Source of the DNA: a bacterium
GTDB taxonomy: Bacteria; Patescibacteriota; Minisyncoccia; UBA6257; 2-01-FULL-56-20
DNA length: 38,122 nucleotides
Direction: 5' to 3'
Assembly: GCA_021780195.1 (NCBI GenBank)
Contig: JAJXZE010000014.1
Coordinates: 1 to 38,122 of the forward strand
The notes under the pieces are model-generated. The model was not told the origin of the DNA. It searched no databases and saw only the letters and a program-made list of their open reading frames with translations. Position numbers and translations under genes: made by a program. Each line of letters starts with the position of its first letter. The stretch's first letter is position 1. Positions 8,176 through 17,328 of the stretch are shown here, one piece after another.

Positions 8176-9501
8176 TCAGCGGGGGAAGTCAAACCTTGCG
8201 AGTTTTCCGAGGGAATTTACGAGATAAAAAGTATTGTCGGAGGGGTTGTAAAGGGGGAGGGTCCCGGTCGCCACGGCCGTGAAGTTCCTGAGGCCGAAAT
8301 CCATGAGGTCGAGGAAGACGACGCGGTCCGGGTAGACCACGAAAAGGTGCGTGCGATCCCCGTACCAGAGAAGCCCCTGCGCTTCCGGGACGTCGGGGAT
8401 GTTGAAACGGCCGTAGGTCATGGCGTCCGTGAAGGGGAAAAGATCCAGACTTCGCGCGCCGAGCGCGCCGAGCGCCGAGCCGTCGTCCGCCACCGCGAAG
8501 GAGCGCACGCCGTCGTCGAGCTTCGTGAATGATTCTCCGTTCACGTCATAGCGCCAGAGCGTGCCGTCGTGCTGGAGCACCGCCACGGCGTCCGTGCCGA
8601 TCCACCGGACCTCCGCGGCCGTTCCGGGAATGGTCGAGGAGCTTCGGGTGACGGTCTGTGCCGCGCGGTCGTAGATGACGAGGGACAATGCGCCGGTTTT
8701 TTCCGCGTATCTCGTCCAGGCAATCGCGGATGGAGCGATCGCGAACGCGCTGCCGAAGACGACGCCCGCGGGCGCGGCGGCGATCACGGTCGTCGTCGCG
8801 CGCGACGCGTCAAAGAGGAAGGCGTGCGACGCATCGAGTGCGAAAATCTGCAAGGCGTTCGCAGGGTCGATCGCCGCGCGCGCGGCGAAGGGGATCGGTA
8901 CGCTGACCGCCGTCGGTGCGACGCCCGCGTTGTCCGCGGAGTTCTCAAAGCGGTAGAGTGTCGCGGCGCCCGTCGTCGCGTCGCGCACGAGCGCGTCCTC
9001 GAGATTTGCTCCGGCGTCGATCAGCGTGCCGTGCGCGATCGTCTTGCCTTGCCACCTGATCGCGTTCGCGGGCGTCTGGACGATCACCGCGCCCCCTCCC
9101 GCAAAATAATTCTTTACGGTGCCGGTCGAGACCGAAGCGGGCACCGCGGGGATGAGCACCGCGTTCTTGAGCGCGGTGACGAGCGCGGGCGTGACCGCCG
9201 CGTTTTCCCGCCAGGGGAGGTAGCCGTCCTTGCCGAGCGCGACTGAGTACGTTCTCGGGAAAAGATTCGAAATAAGCGTCCCCTTGGAAAGGAATCCCGA
9301 TTGATTCTGCACGGGTTTGCCGTCGAGCGTGATCGAGGCATCCGAGGGGAAGGAGCGGAGATAGATCGCGCCCACCTTCTCCGCGCGGAAGGTACCGAAA
9401 TCAAAGCGCCATCCTTCGGCGTAAAGCACGACGGTGGTCCCGATAAGGAGGAAAAGGGCCGTCAGGACGTAAAAAATGGCCCTTCGTGTCCGGCGCGTCA
9501 T
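8176..9501 (-). CDS. PEGA-domain membrane protein with probable beta-propeller
   Basis: MTRRTRRAIFYVLTALFLLIGTTVVLYAEGWRFDF; PEGA-like IYLRSFPSDASITLDGKPVQN; repeated blade-like segments. Start placed at 9501, not 9699. Confidence 0.7.
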   Translation of the reverse strand: MTRRTRRAIFYVLTALFLLIGTTVVLYAEGWRFDFGTFRAEKVGAIYLRSFPSDASITLDGKPVQNQSGFLSKGTLISNLFPRTYSVALGKDGYLPWRENAAVTPALVTALKNAVLIPAVPASVSTGTVKNYFAGGGAVIVQTPANAIRWQGKTIAHGTLIDAGANLEDALVRDATTGAATLYRFENSADNAGVAPTAVSVPIPFAARAAIDPANALQIFALDASHAFLFDASRATTTVIAAAPAGVVFGSAFAIAPSAIAWTRYAEKTGALSLVIYDRAAQTVTRSSSTIPGTAAEVRWIGTDAVAVLQHDGTLWRYDVNGESFTKLDDGVRSFAVADDGSALGALGARSLDLFPFTDAMTYGRFNIPDVPEAQGLLWYGDRTHLFVVYPDRVVFLDLMDFGLRNFTAVATGTLPLYNPSDNTFYLVNSLGKLARFDFPR

Positions 9502-9592
9502 ATGCCCTCGATTGTAGAGGATACATGCTTTTTCCTCAAGTGTCGGCGAGATTGCGCGCCCCGCATTGCCGCCGTGCCGCCGCCGACCATGG

Positions 9593-9752
9593 TATACTCT
9601 AAGTGTCCCGTTGCCAGATCTCGGATCAAGCAATTTAAAAGGGGCAGGCGATAGTACCACGGTCCGTGGATCGCGGTTGAGCCAACCCACATGGCGCAAT
9701 GCCAGAGATCGGACGGGATACCTAAGGCACCGAACTTCGCGTTCGGTGTTTT
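9593..9752 (+). ncRNA. Candidate structured small RNA with own promoter and terminator
   Basis: Extended -10 TGG-TATACT (9593-9598); closing stem GTGTCCCGT(9603-9611)/ACGGGATAC(9713-9721); inner GATCTC/GAGATC; internal hairpins; terminator CACCGAAC-TTCGC-GTTCGGTG-TTTT. Confidence 0.6.
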
Positions 9753-9780
9753 ATGTATCCGCCGCGCTCCGTTGCGCCGC

Positions 9781-10119
9781 CTACGCCATCGCGTCGATCT
9801 TCGCGGCGAGGATAAAGTCGTTCTCGGAAAGTCCGCCGACGGCGTGCGTGTTGAGCTCGAGACGGACCTTGTTATAGAAAACGTGAATGTCGGGGTGGTG
9901 GCCTTCCGCTTCCGCGATCGCGGCGATCTTGTTCACGAAGATCATTGCCGCCGCGAAGTCGGCGAAGGCGAACTCGCGTACGAGGTGCGCCCGATCGGGA
10001 GAGGTCCATCCGGGAACGTCAGCGAGATAATGGTCGACGTGCGCCGCGTCGAGCGGGGGCATGCCGCCTTCGCAGGGGACGCAGTGTTTTTCAAGAAATG
10101 ATTCCTGCGGCTGAGGCAT
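9781..10119 (-). CDS. 4a-hydroxytetrahydrobiopterin dehydratase (PCD/DCoH family)
   Basis: AEGHHPDIHVFYNKVRLELNTHAVGGLSENDFILAAKID. Confidence 0.85.
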   Translation of the reverse strand: MPQPQESFLEKHCVPCEGGMPPLDAAHVDHYLADVPGWTSPDRAHLVREFAFADFAAAMIFVNKIAAIAEAEGHHPDIHVFYNKVRLELNTHAVGGLSENDFILAAKIDAMA

Positions 10120-10158
10120 CGTGATGGTGGGACGGTTGAACGGGGAGACGACGGTTTT

Positions 10159-11046
10159 TCAGAAGCTTCCGCTACCGACGTGGAAGGCGGTGCCGACGAT
10201 CGTGCCGAGGATATAACTCGCGCCGGCGGTGCCGAGCATGAGGAGTACCGATTCCGTGATGTCGTGCCAGAAGGCGCGGTCGAACACCGTGGCGCTGAAG
10301 AACGTGAAGGCGGCGAGGAGGAAGATGCCGACCGTGGTCGACGCCGCGAACGCGGGGAGCATCGCGTGGAGCAGGAAGTAGGGGAGCGCGAGGAGAATGA
10401 CGGAAGCAAGATACGAGACGCCCGTCACGATCGCGGAGGCGAACGGCGTCTTTTGCGGATCTTGTTTCGCCTGGAGATACGCCGCGGACCCCATGGATAT
10501 CGCGGCGGAGAAGCCGACGATCACGCCGGAGATACCGGCGATGAGCGTTTCGTGGGTGACGCCGAGAAACCCGGCGTGCACGCCCGTGATTTCGACGATC
10601 GCGTCCGCAAGGCCGAGCGCGACGAAACCGAGGTAGGCGACGCGCCTTTCCTGGAGGGAACCGATGAGCGACTGCTCGTGTGTCTTTTCGTCTTCGATGA
10701 TCGCGAGAAGCGTGACGCGATGCTCTTCGGGGATCCGGGGGAGGATGCGCTCGTAATCCTCCACAGAGGCCTTTTCGTGCGTTTCGAGGAGCTTGCTCAC
10801 GAAAGTGACGCCGAAAAAGACGCGCATGAGCGGCATGACGCGGAGGGAGAACGCATACGGTCGCGGATCCTCGCCCGGGAGAAGCGATTTCCAGAATTCA
10901 TAGTGGCCCTTTTCCTGAAGGGAAAGCTTTTCGAGGAGCTCGCGGTTCGCGGGTTTCTTCTCGCGCAGGGCGAGTTTGTGATAGACCAGATGCTCGGTAA
11001 GCTCTTTTCGGGCGTTCGCGCGGTAGAGGTTCTCCATATATTCCAT
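10159..11046 (-). CDS. Ferritin-like domain fused to VIT1/CCC1-family transporter
   Basis: N-terminal ExxH-type ferritin-like helices (LQEKGHYEFW, IEDEKTHEQ), C-terminal VIT1 (GLADAIVEITGVHAGFLG...SMGSAAYLQAK). The upstream part of the 499-aa ORF is spurious. Confidence 0.8.
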   Translation of the reverse strand: MEYMENLYRANARKELTEHLVYHKLALREKKPANRELLEKLSLQEKGHYEFWKSLLPGEDPRPYAFSLRVMPLMRVFFGVTFVSKLLETHEKASVEDYERILPRIPEEHRVTLLAIIEDEKTHEQSLIGSLQERRVAYLGFVALGLADAIVEITGVHAGFLGVTHETLIAGISGVIVGFSAAISMGSAAYLQAKQDPQKTPFASAIVTGVSYLASVILLALPYFLLHAMLPAFAASTTVGIFLLAAFTFFSATVFDRAFWHDITESVLLMLGTAGASYILGTIVGTAFHVGSGSF

Positions 11047-11065
11047 TGTACCGTATACTATAGAT

Positions 11066-11887
11066 ATGAAAAGGATAGGACTCGCGCTCTCGGGCGGAGG
11101 CGCGCTCGGCATCGCGCATATCGGCGTACTCCGCGCGTTCGTGGACGAGGGCATACCGGTCGACTGCATTGCGGGCACGAGCGCGGGGGCGATCGTCGCC
11201 GCGGGGTACGCGTTCGAAGTCCCGCTCGAAACGCTCACGCGCAAGGCGGGCGAGATCAACTGGTATACCATGGCGAGCCTTCCCGACTCGAAGCTTGGCA
11301 TCGCGTCCAACCGGAAGATCGAGGAGATCATGCGGAGCATGGTGAAGGACGCGAACCTCAGGGACGCCGCGATCCCGCTTGCGGTCGTCGCGACGGACAT
11401 CGAGGGAGGGGATGAGGTGGTCTTCCGCGAAGGCGTCGCCGCGGTCGCGGTCCGCGCAAGCGCGTGCATTCCGGGACTCTTCGTGCCGGTTACGATCGGC
11501 GGGAGGAAGTTCGTGGACGGCGGCCTCACGGAGCATCTGCCGCTCTCGCCGCTCCGGAGCATGGGTGCGGAAGCGCGGATCGGCGTGAACGTGATGCCGT
11601 GGCACGCGCGCCGCGAAGTGCGCAACGTGATCGACGTGATGGTGAACTTCGTGAGCATCCTCGCGAGCCATCAGCGCCATCTCGTGCCGCTGAACGCGGA
11701 TCTTCTGATCGAGCCGGACCTCGCGGCCTACAGCGTATCGGATTTCGGGAAGGCGGACGCGCTGATCGATGAGGGCTACCGCGCGACGATGGCGAAGATG
11801 CCCGAGATCCGCCGGCTTGCGGGACTCGCCCCGCACGGGAAGAAGGAAAATATCCTCCGGCGTTTCATCCGCTGGCTCAGGAGCTAG
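11066..11887 (+). CDS. Patatin-like phospholipase family protein (RssA-like)
   Basis: GGGALGIAHIGVLRAF, GTSAGA, DGG motifs. Confidence 0.85.
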   Translation: MKRIGLALSGGGALGIAHIGVLRAFVDEGIPVDCIAGTSAGAIVAAGYAFEVPLETLTRKAGEINWYTMASLPDSKLGIASNRKIEEIMRSMVKDANLRDAAIPLAVVATDIEGGDEVVFREGVAAVAVRASACIPGLFVPVTIGGRKFVDGGLTEHLPLSPLRSMGAEARIGVNVMPWHARREVRNVIDVMVNFVSILASHQRHLVPLNADLLIEPDLAAYSVSDFGKADALIDEGYRATMAKMPEIRRLAGLAPHGKKENILRRFIRWLRS

Positions 11888-12533
11888 GCCGCTTCCGTGG
11901 TTGCTCTGCTGCGGCCTTGATCGCCTTCACGATTTCCGGGAAGGTCGCGACGCGGAAGTGGCCGCGTTTGCTCTTATATATGGTGATCTTCGCGTGTGGA
12001 AGCTTTGCACGGTATTTTTCAGCGTGAGCCGGGGGAACCACGGCGTCGTCGCGCGAGAAGAAAAGGTGGAGATTCTTGGCCTGTTTTTCAAAAAGGCGCA
12101 GGCTCCCTTTCAGCGGAAAGCCGCCGGCAAATTCATCGCCGCCCGCGTTACTGTCGAACGGGGGCGCGACAAGAAACGCGCCTGCGATATTCCTTGGAAA
12201 CGCGTGGCGGGAAAGATATTGCGCGAGGAATACGCCGCCGAGCGAGGAGCCGATAAGAATGACGCCGTCGCGGAGATGGGGGAGGTAGCGTTCAAAATGA
12301 ATCTCCCAGTCCCCATAGCGTGCATTGTCCTGGAGCGGCATCCGCGGCCGGATGATCTGGAATTTTCCGCCGAGCTTTTCATCGAGATACTCGCCGCTCC
12401 AACCGCGCCATTTTTCGACGGAGACCTTCCTATTTTTCAGGAAGCGCACATACTCCTTCCGCGTTTTGAACGCTTCGCCGCCGTGGATCAGGACGATCTG
12501 CGGTTTGCGTCTCTTCTTCCTCGTGTTCTTCAT
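11877..12533 (-). CDS. Alpha/beta hydrolase (RBBP9/YdeN-like)
   Basis: VLIHGGEAF, GSSLGGVFLAQYLS, RDDAVVP, GHF motifs. Confidence 0.75.
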   Translation of the reverse strand: MKNTRKKRRKPQIVLIHGGEAFKTRKEYVRFLKNRKVSVEKWRGWSGEYLDEKLGGKFQIIRPRMPLQDNARYGDWEIHFERYLPHLRDGVILIGSSLGGVFLAQYLSRHAFPRNIAGAFLVAPPFDSNAGGDEFAGGFPLKGSLRLFEKQAKNLHLFFSRDDAVVPPAHAEKYRAKLPHAKITIYKSKRGHFRVATFPEIVKAIKAAAEQPRKRPSS

Positions 12534-12606
12534 GGTCGGGCCGCCGGGAATCGGACCCGGTCTAAACGCACCCCATGCGCTCGTACTACCGGTATACTAC
12601 GGCCCG
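12533..12606 (-). tRNA. tRNA-Pro(GGG)
   Basis: CGGGCCG/CGGCCCG acceptor, AGCGC-ATGGGGT-GCGTT anticodon arm, T-arm CCGGG-TCCGATT-CCCGG, encoded ACCA; promoter TTGCGA-N18-TATAGT upstream on minus strand. Confidence 0.92.
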
Positions 12607-12670
12607 CAACGCCTATCACTATACGACCTTTGACTCGATTCTCGCAAGGGGTGTATATTAAAGAAAAACT

Positions 12671-13030
12671 ATGGCAACCGCTCCAAGGTTCGAGAGGCCG
12701 AATAATGAAGTGCCGAGATCCGGCAGTATGGGGAGTCAGTTCGGCAAATATGTCGGGGGCACGGAGATTAATCTGCCCCCCGACAAAAGGTGGATGAAGA
12801 CATTGGCGCACAACCTCATCCAAGTATTCCCCGACGCCAATTTTCAGGTCGTCCTCGACTTCATTACCTCGCTTCCCGAGGATCAGAGGGGTCTGGTGGC
12901 AAAGGAATTGTTGGAGACCATCGAAACGCATCCGCACGGAGTTTTGCGCGCGAAGGATCAGGAGGGCGCGCTTATGGATTGCATCGATGAGGTGAAAAGG
13001 AAGCATTTAAAAGCCGAGACCGTTCAATAA
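12671..13030 (+). CDS. Hypothetical protein, 119 aa
   Basis: ORF with promoter TTGACT-N18-TATATT (12630-12659) and terminator immediately downstream. Confidence 0.65.
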   Translation: MATAPRFERPNNEVPRSGSMGSQFGKYVGGTEINLPPDKRWMKTLAHNLIQVFPDANFQVVLDFITSLPEDQRGLVAKELLETIETHPHGVLRAKDQEGALMDCIDEVKRKHLKAETVQ

Positions 13031-13042
13031 CGAAGCGACAAT

Positions 13043-13073
13043 AAAAATCCCCGCACAAGTCGGGGATTTTTTT
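13043..13073. terminator. Bidirectional intrinsic terminator
   Basis: AAAAATCCCCGCACAAGTCGGGGATTTTTTT. Confidence 0.85.
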
Positions 13074-13293
13074 ACGCCGCGACGGCCGCAGGCGCTTTCT
13101 TCTTTCTGACGAGCGGCGCCTTGCTCTGTGTCCTCAAGCAACCGGTGCAGATAAGCTTCCGCGCGCCATCCACTTTGGCGTACTGGAGGTTGGGGTATTT
13201 GCGGCTCCAATTCACGGGATTGAACTTACCGCGAAGTTTCTTCCGCGCCCCGACCATCTTCGATCCTTTTCCGCAGAGTGCGCACTGTCTCAT
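13072..13293 (-). CDS. rpmB: 50S ribosomal protein bL28
   Basis: MRQCALCGKGSKMVGARKKLRGKFNPVNWSRKYPNLQYAKVDG. Confidence 0.9.
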   Translation of the reverse strand: MRQCALCGKGSKMVGARKKLRGKFNPVNWSRKYPNLQYAKVDGARKLICTGCLRTQSKAPLVRKKKAPAAVAA

Positions 13294-13359
13294 AGGAGAT
13301 GAGTATAAGGTAAACGGGTCATTTTTGCAAGCGCGGCGCGGGTCGGGATCAGTCAGCCG

Positions 13360-13866
13360 TTATTCGGCCTTCACTTCGAGCTTTTTGGTGCGCCGCTTGT
13401 TCGCTTTGGGGAGGCGGACGGTCAGGATGCCGTTTTTAAAGGTGACATTCGCGCCCTCGGGGTCGACTTCCTGGGGAAGGATGATGGAGCGGGCGAAGCG
13501 GCCCCAGTAGCACTCGCGGTAGAGGTAGTCCTCGTCCGCGGCCTGGGTTTCGCGCCGCCGCGCGCCCTTGATCGAAATGGAGTCCGAGGTCACATTGATG
13601 TCGATATCGTCCGGCTTCACGCCCGCGATCGCGGACTCGACGACGATCTCCGCGGGCGTCTGATAGACGTCCACGGTGAGCTGGCCTTCCGGCTCGTCCT
13701 CGGTCCAGCCTTTCATCTCCTCTTTCGGTTCCGCTTTTGTCCTCGCGCGCGACGCGACCGCGCCCATGTCGGCCTTCGCAAGCTCGACTTCGTACGCCGG
13801 CTCTTCCTCGACGGGCTTCATGCCCGCCGCGAGGGACTCGAAAAATTTTTCATCCTGTGGTTCCAT
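13360..13866 (-). CDS. Hsp20/alpha-crystallin family small heat shock protein
   Basis: LTVDVYQTPAEIVVESAIAGVKPDDIDINVTSDSISIKGARR...NGILTVRLPK. Confidence 0.9.
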   Translation of the reverse strand: MEPQDEKFFESLAAGMKPVEEEPAYEVELAKADMGAVASRARTKAEPKEEMKGWTEDEPEGQLTVDVYQTPAEIVVESAIAGVKPDDIDINVTSDSISIKGARRRETQAADEDYLYRECYWGRFARSIILPQEVDPEGANVTFKNGILTVRLPKANKRRTKKLEVKAE

Positions 13867-14554
13867 TGGGGTATCTGAGCTTTTCGAAATCGTTTAACAC
13901 GAAGAATCCCACGGCAAGGAGAAACACTGCCGTATAGGCGATCTCTCCGTAGTCCAGTATAAGGGAGTTGAATGCCGCGTGCAAGAATGTGGCGAGGGCG
14001 AGGCCCCAGAGTACGCTACGGACCACGGTGCCGCGCGCCACGCCTTTCGCCCAATGGTAGCCCACGATCGCCGAGGTGAGCGTGTGGAGGAGCGTGGCTC
14101 CCACGAAGCGGACGGAGCCCATCTGGAATGCCGCCGCCGCAAGCGCGAGGCCCGACGAGGCGAGGGGAAGATTCGCGATCGTGCCGATGTTCTCGAGCGT
14201 CGTGAATCCAAGCGCCGCGACGATGAGGTAGATCATGTGATCGACGGGATCCTTTCTGATAACGGAGCTTTTCCCGACGGCAAAATACGCCGCGGCGAAT
14301 TTAAGGACCTCCTCGATCGCCGCGAGGACGGCGAGCGAACCGAGCGAGAGCGCGGCGATCCCCGCGCCCTGCGCCGCGCGGGTCCACGCCTCTTCGACCA
14401 CGATCGCAAAGAACCCGAACGCGATCCCCGCAAAGAACGTGAGCGCGATCATGCGGCCCGGTTCGGGATGCGTCTCTTCGCTTAGATAGAAGATGAGCCA
14501 CGCAAATCCGGGCAGGAGACCGACCGTGAGCGCAATGACGATGAGGGTGAACAT
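13850..14554 (-). CDS. PrsW-family intramembrane metalloprotease-like protein
   Basis: Multi-TM, EEVLKFAAAYFAV, HTLTSAIVGYHWA, HAAFNS motifs. Confidence 0.75.
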   Translation of the reverse strand: MFTLIVIALTVGLLPGFAWLIFYLSEETHPEPGRMIALTFFAGIAFGFFAIVVEEAWTRAAQGAGIAALSLGSLAVLAAIEEVLKFAAAYFAVGKSSVIRKDPVDHMIYLIVAALGFTTLENIGTIANLPLASSGLALAAAAFQMGSVRFVGATLLHTLTSAIVGYHWAKGVARGTVVRSVLWGLALATFLHAAFNSLILDYGEIAYTAVFLLAVGFFVLNDFEKLRYPNGTTG

Positions 14555-16759
14555 TTACCAGGGTTCCACCATGAGCATCCGCCCGGGCCGGAAGATACCC
14601 CAGATTTCCTCCGTAATGAAGGGCATGAAAGGATGGAGCAGGGCAATCGCGTCGAGGAAGAGGTGCTCGAGGAGGGCGTAGCTCTCCGCCTTCTCTTCGG
14701 CCGTGCCTTCGCGGAGGTTTTTCTTTTCCGCCTCCACCACGACGTCCGCGAGCGTGTGCCAGAGGTAGTGGTAGAGTTTTTCTCCTGCGAGATGGAATTC
14801 GAACGCATCAAGATGCGCGTCCACTTCGCGCTTGAGCGCCGCGAGCGCCTTTGCCTCGTCGCGCGCCGCGATTTTTTCCGCGTCCGCGACCGCGGCGGCG
14901 CCCACAATGCCGTGAGTTCCATCTGCGCCGCCCGGGCGGTTCATTTCAAGAAAACGCGCGATGTTCCAGAGTTTCGTCGAGAAGTTGCGGTAGCCGCGGA
15001 TGCGGTCCTCGGAAAGTTTGAGGTCGTTGCCGGCCGAGGTTCCGATCACGAGCGAAAGGCGCGTGGCGTCCGCGCCGTACTTGTCGGCCATTTCGAGGGG
15101 ATCGATGCCGTTGCCTTTGGACTTCGACATTTTCTGTCCCTTCGCGTCGCGCACGAGGCCGTGGAGGTACACCGTGCGGAAGGGGACCTGCCCCGTGAGC
15201 GCCGAGGACATGAGGATCATGCGTGCCACCCAGAAGAAGAGGATGTCGTATCCCGTTTCAAGGATGGTGTTGGGGAAATAGGCGGCAAGGTCGCCCTTTT
15301 CCTTTTCGGTCTGCGGGGGCCATCCGAACACGGAGAACGGCCAGAGGCCGGATGAGAACCAGGTGTCCAGGGTGTCAGGGTCCTGCTTCCATCCTTCGCC
15401 CGCGGGCGCCGCGGCACCGACGAAGGTCTCCGCGCCACGGTACCACACGGGGATGCGGTGGCCGAACCATATCTGGCGCGAGATGCACCAGTCGTGAAGA
15501 TGGTCGATCCAGTTGAAATATATTTTTTCGAAGTGCGCGGGCACGATCTTTATGCCGCCGCCCCGGACCGCGTCGCGCATGTGCTCCTTGAGGGTCGCGG
15601 TCCTGCCGGCCGGGTCTGTGAACGCCTTGTCCACGGCGATGAACCACTGAAGCTTGGGCAGGGGTTCGATGATCGCGCCGGTGCGCTCGGCGGTCGCCAC
15701 ACTTTGCGGCACTTCCTCTTCTTTTTCGATGAGGCCCGCCGCGCGGAGTTCCTCCACGATCCGTTCGCGCGCTTCGGCGGTCTTCATGCCATTCAGCGGG
15801 CTTCCTGGCGCGGCGGCGATCGCCATCCGCGCGCGTTCGTCGATCACGGGGACGAGCGGGAGCCGGTGCCTCTGCGCCATCTCCCAGTCAATCGCACTGT
15901 GCGCCGGAGTGACGCCGAGGGCTCCCGTGCCGAAATCCTTCTCCACGGCCTCATCCGCGATCACCCTCAGATGGAGCGGCACGCCGCAAAAGACGACGTC
16001 ATACTCCTTGCCGACGAAGTCGCGGTAGCGTGCGTCCGAAGGATGGACGGCGACCGCCGTGTCGCCGACCTTCGTTTCGGGGCGCGTGGTCGAGATCGCG
16101 ATGGGGAACGGCGTGCCGTCCGCAAGGGTCCCGTAGCGGAACGTGTAGAGCATCGCCGTGCGCTCCTCATGGACCACTTCGTCGTCCGAGATCACAGTCT
16201 GCCCCTTCGGATCCCAGTTCACCACGCGGTCGCCGCGGTAGATGAGGCCGAGGTCGTGGAGCTTCTTGAACGCGGTGCGGACCGCGCGTTCGCGCGTGTC
16301 GTCGAGCGTGTATGCCTCGCGGCTCCAGTCAAGCGAGGCGCCCATGCGCTTCACCTGCGTCACGATGAAGTCATGACTCTTTCTCGCGTAGTCGTTCACG
16401 CGCCGGAGGAATTCCTCGCGGCCGAGATCGTGGCGGCTTTTCTTTTCCTCTTTCTGCAGGAGCTTCTCCACTTTCGACTGCGTCGCGATCGCGGCATGAT
16501 CGGCGCCCGGTACCCAGAGCGTGCGCTTGCCTTGCATGCGATTCCGCCGCGCCAAGATGTCCTCAATAACGAGCATCGCCGCATGGCCGATGTGGAGTTC
16601 GCCTGTCACGTTCGGAGGGGGGAGGATCATGGAAAACACCTCCGCGTCCTTTTTGGCGACGCCCTTTTCGACGCAGACATCGGGATTCGCGTAGCCGGCG
16701 TCATCCCATGCCTTCGCGATGCGGGTCTCAACCTCCTTGATATCGTAGCGTGATTCCAT
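14555..16759 (-). CDS. valS: Valyl-tRNA synthetase
   Basis: PPPNVTGELHIGHA, class I signature, KMSKSKGNGIDPLE. Confidence 0.95.
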   Translation of the reverse strand: MESRYDIKEVETRIAKAWDDAGYANPDVCVEKGVAKKDAEVFSMILPPPNVTGELHIGHAAMLVIEDILARRNRMQGKRTLWVPGADHAAIATQSKVEKLLQKEEKKSRHDLGREEFLRRVNDYARKSHDFIVTQVKRMGASLDWSREAYTLDDTRERAVRTAFKKLHDLGLIYRGDRVVNWDPKGQTVISDDEVVHEERTAMLYTFRYGTLADGTPFPIAISTTRPETKVGDTAVAVHPSDARYRDFVGKEYDVVFCGVPLHLRVIADEAVEKDFGTGALGVTPAHSAIDWEMAQRHRLPLVPVIDERARMAIAAAPGSPLNGMKTAEARERIVEELRAAGLIEKEEEVPQSVATAERTGAIIEPLPKLQWFIAVDKAFTDPAGRTATLKEHMRDAVRGGGIKIVPAHFEKIYFNWIDHLHDWCISRQIWFGHRIPVWYRGAETFVGAAAPAGEGWKQDPDTLDTWFSSGLWPFSVFGWPPQTEKEKGDLAAYFPNTILETGYDILFFWVARMILMSSALTGQVPFRTVYLHGLVRDAKGQKMSKSKGNGIDPLEMADKYGADATRLSLVIGTSAGNDLKLSEDRIRGYRNFSTKLWNIARFLEMNRPGGADGTHGIVGAAAVADAEKIAARDEAKALAALKREVDAHLDAFEFHLAGEKLYHYLWHTLADVVVEAEKKNLREGTAEEKAESYALLEHLFLDAIALLHPFMPFITEEIWGIFRPGRMLMVEPW

Positions 16760-16862
16760 GGCTAATGGCGTATAATACACCGATTATAACCGAAACCGGC
16801 CTTTCTGTCGTATAATAGATGAACCATAAAGGTCGCGGAAACAAACCTATTTATTCATTCAA

Positions 16863-17252
16863 ATGATGGAAGAGCAAAAAGGCGAAAAGGGGGAAGCGGC
16901 GAAGAAGGGCGGCGAGTGCCCGTGCTCCTGCGGCATGTGCGCGGCGGGCTCCTGCGGCGCCGGTTCCTGCATGGCCCACTGCCACGGGATGCACGGGTGC
17001 TGTATGGGCGGACCCTGCGGCATGTGCGCCGGACGCGGGCGCCGGATCATCCGGGTCGTGATCGGTCTCATTATCCTTGCGGTGGTCTTCTGCATCGGCG
17101 TAAGGATCGGCGAGATGAAGGATGCGGCGTACGGCTACGGTGCGGGCTACGGCTGGCATCCGGCCGCCGCGCGCATGATGGGCGGCTACTATGCCGGCTA
17201 TCAGGTGCGGACGCCCGGGACGACCTCGACCGCTCCCGTTCCTGCGCAATAG
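16863..17252 (+). CDS. Cys-rich single-TM protein, 129 aa
   Basis: 11 Cys within ECPCSCGMCAAGSCGAGSCMAHCHGMHGCCMGGPCGMC, TM helix, Gly/Tyr-rich tail. Confidence 0.65.
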   Translation: MMEEQKGEKGEAAKKGGECPCSCGMCAAGSCGAGSCMAHCHGMHGCCMGGPCGMCAGRGRRIIRVVIGLIILAVVFCIGVRIGEMKDAAYGYGAGYGWHPAAARMMGGYYAGYQVRTPGTTSTAPVPAQ

Positions 17253-17281
17253 CGCGGAACGGCGGAGGCCCGAAGGGGAAT

Positions 17282-17313
17282 AAAAAAAACCGGAGCGGAT
17301 GCTCCGGTTTTTT
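17282..17313. terminator. Bidirectional intrinsic terminator
   Basis: AAAAAAAACCGGAGC-GGAT-GCTCCGGTTTTTT. Confidence 0.85.
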
Positions 17314-17328
17314 GTCGCCGCGGCCGTC

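Noticed and set aside
10180-11415. 411-aa plus-strand ORF antisense to the VIT1 fusion
   Set aside because: Composition typical of a GC-rich antisense ORF; no motif.
11047-11658. N-terminal extension of the 499-aa minus ORF
   Set aside because: Overlaps the well-supported patatin gene antisense; real start is MEYMENLYR at 11046.
15458-16753. 431-aa plus-strand ORF antisense to valS
   Set aside because: Shadow of a conserved synthetase gene.
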